Shown here: positions 8,862-13,255 of the stretch, piece after piece | Numbering within the stretch: position 1 is the stretch's first letter | Layout of the letters: each line of letters opens with the position of its first letter | Assembly: GCA_031553835.1 (NCBI GenBank) | Contig: JAVBKX010000024.1 | Span: 1 to 13,255 of the forward strand | Source: JAVBKX01 sp031553835 | GTDB lineage: Bacteria; Bacteroidota; Bacteroidia; Bacteroidales; Azobacteroidaceae | Direction: 5' to 3' | Length of the DNA stretch: 13,255 nt | Made by a program: the position numbers and the translations under genes | Notes under the pieces: generated by a model | The model's database searches: none | Seen by the model: only the letters and a program-made list of their open reading frames with translations | What the model was told of the DNA's origin: nothing

Positions 8862-8876
8862 CCTTGTTCCACTAAA

Positions 8877-10169
8877 TTACTTTGCTACTTTAAATGTCGA
8901 TGTTTGTTTGCCGGCAATAATTTGTATCATGTAAACACCGGATTGTGAAATTTCTACTGTTTCAACTGCTTTGGAAGCTACCAATTGATTTACCAATTGT
9001 CCTGTTACAGAGTAAACATTGATTTGTTCATTTCCTGATAATCCGTTGATCATTAACTGATCGCCGTTCATCCATACATGATAGGGAGCCACTGCATTGG
9101 GTGCAATACCTGAAGTTCCTGTTTGCCATACAAAGACCGGATATGGAGAAATAACCGGGTCGATTTTCCAGATTTGAGGATTTTCTGCATCCCCTGGTTT
9201 AATCGCAAATTCAAGATCATCGTAGAAATCGACTGATTTTAGTTGTGCTTCAGTTGCATTAGCTCCATTTAAGGTGCCTGCGCCTAATCCTTCGGTTACT
9301 ACATTGCCATTGATCTTAAGTCCATCGTATGCATAGCAATTGATTATTTCTCCTCCATTGTGCAAGATGCTGCAAATACGGGCTGCATCAACCGCACAAT
9401 TAATTTCAGAAGAAATAGCGACACAGTTGGATATTGGAGCGGCATCGGAGGCTCCCACAATGGATCCGGTATGGTTGTCGCTTTCCACCAAACAAGAGCT
9501 GTAGCAATTTACAACAGCAGTACTGCCACTGATTAATGCTCCACAAATACCGCCGGCTTCATCTCCTTGAGAATATACAGTGCCTGAAGTGTAGCAGTCC
9601 CGGACAGCGGTTCCTATTTGCGCCCATCCGATTAACCCTCCGATTTTTACTTTTGGACCATGTATTCCGTTGATTTTTATATTGATGGCCCCGCATTGTT
9701 GTACCTCAGTGCCGAATGCTGTTCCGATGAGAGCGCCTGTGCGGGCTTCAGCAGACAGATCAAAATTTTCAAGGATTAATTTGGTAATGGTGGCGCCGTC
9801 GGTCACTCCAAATAAACTCATATCATGACATATTCTATCCGCTGTCAGGTTTTTAATTGTAAATCCGTTACCATCGAATGTGCCGCTGAAACGAGCTGCT
9901 GAATGATCTCCTTCGCCCCATTCTCCAATTGGCCACCAGGGATCTCCGTTTTCTTGTGTATAGCCTGCAAAATCCAAATCATTCATTAAAATGAATTTTT
10001 TGTCGCGGGCGGTACGAATGGAATCGAAGTCCTGGATTGTTTTAATTTGATAAGGATCCCGACTAGTGCCGCTTCCTCCCGAAAAATCGTAAGCCAATGC
10101 ATCAGTTGTGCTTAAAAACATACAGATAGCTCCTGCCACCATTCCTTTTAAGTAGATCATTTTTTTCAT
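8877..10169 (-). CDS. Secreted GLUG-repeat protein with T9SS type A sorting domain
   Basis: A 430-residue protein with a signal peptide (about 1-26, ending ALA). The mature start YDFSGGSGTSRDPYQI and the following DFDSIR, FILMNDLDFAG and FSGTFDGNGFTIKNL are typical of Bacteroidetes surface proteins of the GLUG class. Residues about 144-285 hold repeats of roughly 27-30 residues (IGGLIGWAQ...DCYTSGTV, GGICGAL...NCYSSCLV, GSIVGAS...NCVAIS, NCYAYDG), with a conserved cysteine near positions 192, 222, 249 and 278. They probably form a repetitive beta fold. Residues about 360-430 form a T9SS type A sorting domain (INVYSVTGQLV, then GVYMIQI and STFKVAK). The role is probably adhesion or ligand binding at the cell surface; no catalytic motif is seen. 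It sits between the regulator and the susC-like gene and is separated from the latter by a terminator-like hairpin. ATG codons at 1 and 4 are both possible starts. Confidence 0.82.
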   Translation of the reverse strand: MKKMIYLKGMVAGAICMFLSTTDALAYDFSGGSGTSRDPYQIKTIQDFDSIRTARDKKFILMNDLDFAGYTQENGDPWWPIGEWGEGDHSAARFSGTFDGNGFTIKNLTADRICHDMSLFGVTDGATITKLILENFDLSAEARTGALIGTAFGTEVQQCGAINIKINGIHGPKVKIGGLIGWAQIGTAVRDCYTSGTVYSQGDEAGGICGALISGSTAVVNCYSSCLVESDNHTGSIVGASDAAPISNCVAISSEINCAVDAARICSILHNGGEIINCYAYDGLKINGNVVTEGLGAGTLNGANATEAQLKSVDFYDDLEFAIKPGDAENPQIWKIDPVISPYPVFVWQTGTSGIAPNAVAPYHVWMNGDQLMINGLSGNEQINVYSVTGQLVNQLVASKAVETVEISQSGVYMIQIIAGKQTSTFKVAK

Positions 10170-10237
10170 GAGTAAAAATTTTAAATAATAAATACAAAGC
10201 TTTAGTTTTATGTAAAGCCGATAACTAAAATTCCACC

Positions 10238-10245
10238 CAAAGTAA
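10238..10245 (-). promoter_or_regulatory. Candidate -7 box for the GLUG gene / PUL operon
   Basis: On the minus strand this reads TTACTTTG, a 7/8 match to the Bacteroidetes -7 consensus TAnnTTTG. The expected TTTG -33 box is absent; that position is close to the tandem repeat at 10264-10285, which would suit an activator-dependent promoter. A second near match, AAGCTTTG (10195-10202), lies closer to the start codon. The choice between them is not settled by the sequence. Confidence 0.3.
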
Positions 10246-10263
10246 GTTGAAGCGTGTAAATGA

Positions 10264-10285
10264 AAACATTAATGAAACATTAATG
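10264..10285. repeat. Perfect tandem 11-bp repeat with palindromic core CATTAATG; candidate operator
   Basis: AAACATTAATG occurs twice back to back (10264-10274 and 10275-10285). Each unit holds the 8-bp palindrome CATTAATG, so the two cores are one helical turn apart on the same DNA face. The site lies about 95 bp upstream of the GLUG start codon, immediately downstream of the regulator gene. Winged-helix activators of the OmpR/SARP type are known to bind direct repeats with about 11-bp phasing, so this is a good candidate target for the regulator encoded next door (inference). Alternatively the two palindromes can pair as an 8-bp AT-rich hairpin with a 3-nt loop, followed on the minus strand by TTTT, and serve as a weak terminator for the regulator gene. 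Confidence 0.55.
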
Positions 10286-10360
10286 CAGCGTTTTTTTTTA
10301 AAGAAAAGGAAAAATTAACATAATTAGATCGACGATTCAGACAATTTTATTAAAAATAAT

Positions 10361-12898
10361 TCACGACACGATGTCACTAAAATCTTTTTTATAGGGATTG
10401 CCTAACAGATTGAAATATTCAGAACAGAATGTGTCGTAGGCTCCTTTTGCCAAACCCGTCTTCCCAGAAGCATATAATGCCCGGCATTTGAGGATTAACG
10501 CATACTCGTCAACACTGTCCAACATAAACATACTGTCGGCAATTTGTATTTGAAGTTTGAAATCGTTTTTTAATTCTTCTTTTTTAGAAACCTCCATAAA
10601 TGTGTCGAGGATCATATTAGAATAATCTGCCTTAAATGCATCCAGCCATTCTTGTTGAATATAAGGCAACAATTTACCTTTTCCGGTTAGTTTAATCAAT
10701 TCGTGCAGATCGTCCAGTTTTATTTTTTGTTCCGAATGAATTTTTTTGATCAATTCCATTAGGTATATGTAGTCGCAGTAAAAACGTTCATCATGTTTTA
10801 TCGTCCAATAGCCGTTTCCTTTCGTAATCTCAATGCCATCCAATTGATTGAATACCATGCGTAATTTCCGAATATTTACCCGCCGGTTGTTTTGTGCGCT
10901 TTCTTCAGATTTGTCTTCCCACAAAATATTATTAAAGGTGGCATTCGAAAGACCTTTCTCATTTTTGACTGTATATAGTATAATCAAAATCAATACCTGT
11001 TTCATGGTTGGCGTGAATAGTCCGGTAATGTCTTCTCCTTGTTTGTCAAGTACTTGAAATCCTCCAATGAAATTAACGGACGAAGAAATTTTTTCAATAA
11101 CAGGAATCGTCTCCAGATTTACATCTTTGATGTCGGTAATGATAGTATCTGATCCTTGTTTTTGCTTTCGTTTTTTTATTTTTGCAAAAAAGAAAAGACA
11201 GGAAACTACCAATAGTAACACCGCGAGTACAGAAAGTAATAAGAAATGCCTGGATAGGATCGAATGATTGTCCGGGGCTGCCTGATATACTAACTTCGGA
11301 TCTATTGGCGGATAGGCAAGGGAATAAATTTTTATTTCGGATTGATCTTTTTGGTTGAGTAAGTTTACAGCAAATAACCGGTTGGTACCTTTATTATAAT
11401 ACAAGGTAAGAAACGAATTGATATTATCAAAATGGAAAGGAACCAGATCGGCAAGGGTGGAATGTTTACCTGTCGATAAATCAAATGATTTTAAAGTCAT
11501 ATAAGCCTTAGAATCATCATTGCCTATACACAACGCCAGAAAACGATTAAAATTACTGTCCACAACAAGTGAATTCGCAACGAAAAAATCGGGCGATACA
11601 TTGTGCAGATCCCACAATTTTGTGAATGTCAGATTTTTTAAATCCAATACATGCAAGTCATAATAATGATACGGACCTAACTCCTGTTTCCCCGAAGGAT
11701 GCCCATAGCCTCCGAATAATAATAATGAATCCCGGGTCTTAAATCCTGAAGCTGCCAAAAAACGAGGGGATACAGAATCGTTGTAATGAACGGTAATCCA
11801 TGGGCCGGTTTTGTCTTTTTTCTGTAAAACATTTTTGTACTGGTATTCTCCATAACCGCCAAAAGTGTATAAGCAGGAATCGACAGGAGAAATAAACGCA
11901 TTATGTTGAGAATACAATGGATTTTTCAATTCAGTATCCCTATTGGTCCAGATGTTTTGATCCATCAGGTATCTCGCCACATGTTGCTTGTCAAAATCGT
12001 ATGACCACAATTCCTTATAATAAGGATTATATATCAGTTGATTGGCCCGCTCTTTATAAGGATTCCCTTTCGAAGCCCTGATAGTATCCAATACATTCGT
12101 GTCAGATGTATATTTCAGTGTAAAATCTTGATTCGTAAAATAAATACAACCATTCGAATCGTTGACTGCAATTTGGGTGTGGATAGGAGCGGAAAATTCT
12201 TTTTCTTTTTTCCATGAAATGTACTGATCAATTTCCCATACCGGATTGTATGCTTTGGCCGGCAAATATCGAATAAGATCGTAAGAGACATTCAAACCAT
12301 GCTTTTTTAATTCCCAAAACGCAACAAGCCGCTTTTTTTCATTTCTGATACTGATGTTTTTTATACTCATCGGAGGTACTTCCGTACTCTTGAAATTCAG
12401 GGCATCGCAATAGCCAAAATAAAACTGGAAAGAGTTGAGATCCGAACAATGATAAGACGCAATGATCGTTTTTCCTTGAAACGATAGTGAAATTTCCTCT
12501 TTGTCCGGATCCAGTTTCATCACTACCGGAACCCATTCCTCGAAATTATAAAAAGATAAATCACTCTCATCAAAAGAAGTAAAAGTCACATTCCCACATA
12601 CAAGCATTAAACTCCGTCGCTCATCGCCAAAGTTGGAGATCAGGTCAAAGCAGACAGAATCATTACCTATAATACGAAAAACATACCCGTAGTTGTGTTT
12701 CTCATACCGCAGTTTTACATCAAAACTTAATTCAAAGCCTGATGTAAAACGAAATGGCATCTCCGGATTCAATATCAATGAAGTACGATTCTCTCCGGAA
12801 AATTGATGCGAGTGAAATTGTAATCCTGTAGATATTGTATGGGAATAGGCCAAACAGCAATGTAGGGATAAAAGAATGTAATTAATTATTTTGGGCAT
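10361..12898 (-). CDS. Membrane-spanning one-component regulator: LamG/kelch-like sensor, TM helix, winged-helix and SARP-like C-terminus
   Basis: An 845-residue protein of mixed architecture. Residues 1-20 are a signal peptide. Residues about 25-195 look like a LamG/concanavalin-type sandwich (FRFTSGFELSFDVKL; WVPVVMKLDPDKEEISLSFQGK). Residues about 235-530 carry kelch-like beta-propeller blades (SCLYTFGGYG at 341-350, SLLLFGGYG at 391-399). A transmembrane helix spans about 551-572 and is followed by a basic stop-transfer KIKKRKQK. In the cytoplasm, residues about 605-705 form a winged helix like response-regulator/SARP DNA-binding domains (LFTPTMKQVLILIILYT; NNRRVNIRKLR as the likely recognition helix; GNGYW wing). 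Residues about 710-845 resemble the helical BTAD/TPR domain of SARP activators (KGKLLPYIQQEWLDAFKADYS; ALILKCRALYASGKTGLAKGAY). No histidine kinase or receiver domain is present, so it differs from hybrid two-component PUL sensors. The likely role is direct transcriptional control of the adjacent operon in response to an extracytoplasmic ligand. Confidence 0.8.
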   Translation of the reverse strand: MPKIINYILLSLHCCLAYSHTISTGLQFHSHQFSGENRTSLILNPEMPFRFTSGFELSFDVKLRYEKHNYGYVFRIIGNDSVCFDLISNFGDERRSLMLVCGNVTFTSFDESDLSFYNFEEWVPVVMKLDPDKEEISLSFQGKTIIASYHCSDLNSFQFYFGYCDALNFKSTEVPPMSIKNISIRNEKKRLVAFWELKKHGLNVSYDLIRYLPAKAYNPVWEIDQYISWKKEKEFSAPIHTQIAVNDSNGCIYFTNQDFTLKYTSDTNVLDTIRASKGNPYKERANQLIYNPYYKELWSYDFDKQHVARYLMDQNIWTNRDTELKNPLYSQHNAFISPVDSCLYTFGGYGEYQYKNVLQKKDKTGPWITVHYNDSVSPRFLAASGFKTRDSLLLFGGYGHPSGKQELGPYHYYDLHVLDLKNLTFTKLWDLHNVSPDFFVANSLVVDSNFNRFLALCIGNDDSKAYMTLKSFDLSTGKHSTLADLVPFHFDNINSFLTLYYNKGTNRLFAVNLLNQKDQSEIKIYSLAYPPIDPKLVYQAAPDNHSILSRHFLLLSVLAVLLLVVSCLFFFAKIKKRKQKQGSDTIITDIKDVNLETIPVIEKISSSVNFIGGFQVLDKQGEDITGLFTPTMKQVLILIILYTVKNEKGLSNATFNNILWEDKSEESAQNNRRVNIRKLRMVFNQLDGIEITKGNGYWTIKHDERFYCDYIYLMELIKKIHSEQKIKLDDLHELIKLTGKGKLLPYIQQEWLDAFKADYSNMILDTFMEVSKKEELKNDFKLQIQIADSMFMLDSVDEYALILKCRALYASGKTGLAKGAYDTFCSEYFNLLGNPYKKDFSDIVS

Positions 12899-13099
12899 GA
12901 TGAAATAGCTAATTCATGTAAAGGAACCACGGCTATAGTGGACACAAATTTACTTTAATTTTTTTACATAGCAGGAAAATAGCTCAGATAATTGAGCGGT
13001 CAAACCAAGGGAATAAAAAAACAGTTTGTTTTTATTGAAAAATATTCTTTTGATTTTTAATGAATTACAATAATTTTTTTGTTTTTTCTTGTAAAACAT
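12899..13099. other. AT-rich divergent intergenic region
   Basis: This stretch upstream of the regulator holds the candidate minus-strand -7 box and several A/T runs (for example around 13015-13090). I see no gene, tRNA or repeat in it. It separates the minus-strand PUL from the plus-strand promoter at 13100-13130. Confidence 0.6.
12945..12952 (-). promoter_or_regulatory. Candidate -7 box of the regulator gene
   Basis: On the minus strand this reads TAAATTTG, a full match to the Bacteroidetes -7 consensus TAnnTTTG, 46 bp upstream of the regulator ATG. The -33 position is poor: the best option is TTTC at 12975-12978, with a 22-bp spacer. The promoter is plausible but weak by sequence. Confidence 0.4.
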
Positions 13100-13130
13100 T
13101 TTGCAGAACGGAAAATAGGTTCTATCTTTG
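13100..13130 (+). promoter_or_regulatory. Plus-strand Bacteroidetes-type promoter (TTTG-19 bp-TATCTTTG)
   Basis: TTTG at 13100-13103 is followed after exactly 19 bp by TATCTTTG at 13123-13130. Both boxes match the -33 TTTG and -7 TAnnTTTG consensus with consensus spacing. Transcription would start at about 13135-13138 and run away from the PUL. The TATCTTTGCA form is common at strongly expressed housekeeping and stable-RNA genes in this phylum (established knowledge). It is the best promoter in the window. Confidence 0.75.
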
Positions 13131-13135
13131 CATCC

Positions 13136-13255
13136 GCTTTCCGGGAAAAGGGAGTTGTGCCGGGTTCACCGGTTGAATTTTAGAAGGGATGGTCGAACGG
13201 GCAGATACTGGTGAGTTGAGGCTTCGGGAGTAGCCTGACCGGATTAACAGGGGAG
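13136..13255 (+). other. 5' part of an unidentified transcript: structured RNA or leader, cut by window edge
   Basis: This GC-richer segment begins just after the plus-strand promoter and has no coding potential: the only ATG (13189) reaches a stop after 14 codons. It contains GGGAAAAGGGAG, a small hairpin CCGG-gttca-CCGG (13160-13172), and a larger two-part hairpin at 13208-13242 in which CTGGT pairs with ACCGG and AGGCT pairs with AGCCT. Such a layout suggests the beginning of a structured non-coding RNA or a long regulated leader. I cannot assign a family; an RNase P RNA start or a riboswitch were considered without a convincing match. Confidence 0.35.

Larger units (their letters stand above)
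10170..10360. other. Intergenic region between the regulator and the GLUG gene
   Basis: A 191-bp, AT-rich gap without a credible gene. It contains the tandem repeat and candidate promoter boxes listed separately, and a run of nine T on the plus strand (10291-10299). No strong GC-rich terminator follows the regulator stop codon. Confidence 0.7.

Noticed and set aside
10264..10299. Plus-strand intrinsic terminator formed by the tandem palindromes plus the run of nine T
   Set aside because: There is no plus-strand gene upstream for it to terminate, the stem is AT-rich with only a 3-nt loop, and five bases separate it from the T run.
10361..12898. Hybrid two-component system sensor
   Set aside because: No histidine-kinase H-box, ATPase domain, receiver aspartate pocket or AraC-type helix-turn-helix can be seen; the cytoplasmic half is a winged helix plus helical domain only.
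13136..13255. Cobalamin riboswitch
   Set aside because: AGAAGGGA and GATACTGGTGAG faintly recall conserved riboswitch blocks, but the GGTG...CC core and the CCCGC-ACTGT block are not present in the right order, so no call is made.
13208..13255. 5' domain of RNase P RNA
   Set aside because: The hairpin followed by ACAGGGGAG resembles the sequence before the conserved GAAAGTCC of bacterial RNase P RNA, but the diagnostic motif would lie beyond the edge and no other conserved part is visible.

Overview
The window looks like part of a polysaccharide utilization locus (PUL) from a Bacteroidota genome, most likely order Bacteroidales. The evidence is an adjacent SusC-like/SusD-like pair, Bacteroidetes-type lipoprotein signals, very AT-rich non-coding DNA without Shine-Dalgarno sites, and promoter boxes of the TTTG / TAnnTTTG type. 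Two proteins end in type A sorting domains of the type IX secretion system (T9SS). That argues for a T9SS-bearing lineage rather than Bacteroides sensu stricto; the family cannot be named from this sequence.

Layout: every protein gene is on the minus strand, so the order of transcription runs from right to left. First comes a large membrane-spanning regulator (10361-12898) with an extracytoplasmic LamG/kelch-like half, one transmembrane helix and a cytoplasmic winged-helix plus SARP-like C-terminal half. Next is a 191-bp gap with a perfect tandem 11-bp repeat. Then comes a secreted GLUG-repeat protein with a T9SS tail (8877-10169), followed by a strong hairpin resembling an intrinsic terminator. 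The rest is tightly packed: a SusC-like TonB-dependent receptor, a SusD-like lipoprotein, a DUF3823-like lipoprotein, a GxGYxYP-family putative glycoside hydrolase, a CBM6-like protein with a T9SS tail, and the N-terminal 74 codons of a second GxGYxYP-family protein cut by the left edge. Spacings are 2 bp, 2 bp, an ATGA overlap, 11 bp and another ATGA overlap, so these genes are very probably one operon.

Proposed working (inference): the regulator senses a ligand outside the inner membrane and switches on the operon. The surface lipoproteins and the GLUG and CBM-like proteins capture a glycan or glycoconjugate, the GxGYxYP proteins act on it, and the SusC/SusD complex imports the product. No classical glycoside hydrolase, polysaccharide lyase or sulfatase is visible, so the substrate is unknown. 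The SusC protein lacks the N-terminal STN domain used for anti-sigma signalling, which fits control by the neighbouring one-component regulator.

At the right edge a well-formed plus-strand promoter (13100-13130) faces away from the PUL and drives a GC-richer segment without a meaningful reading frame. It is probably the start of a structured RNA or a long leader, and it is cut by the window end.
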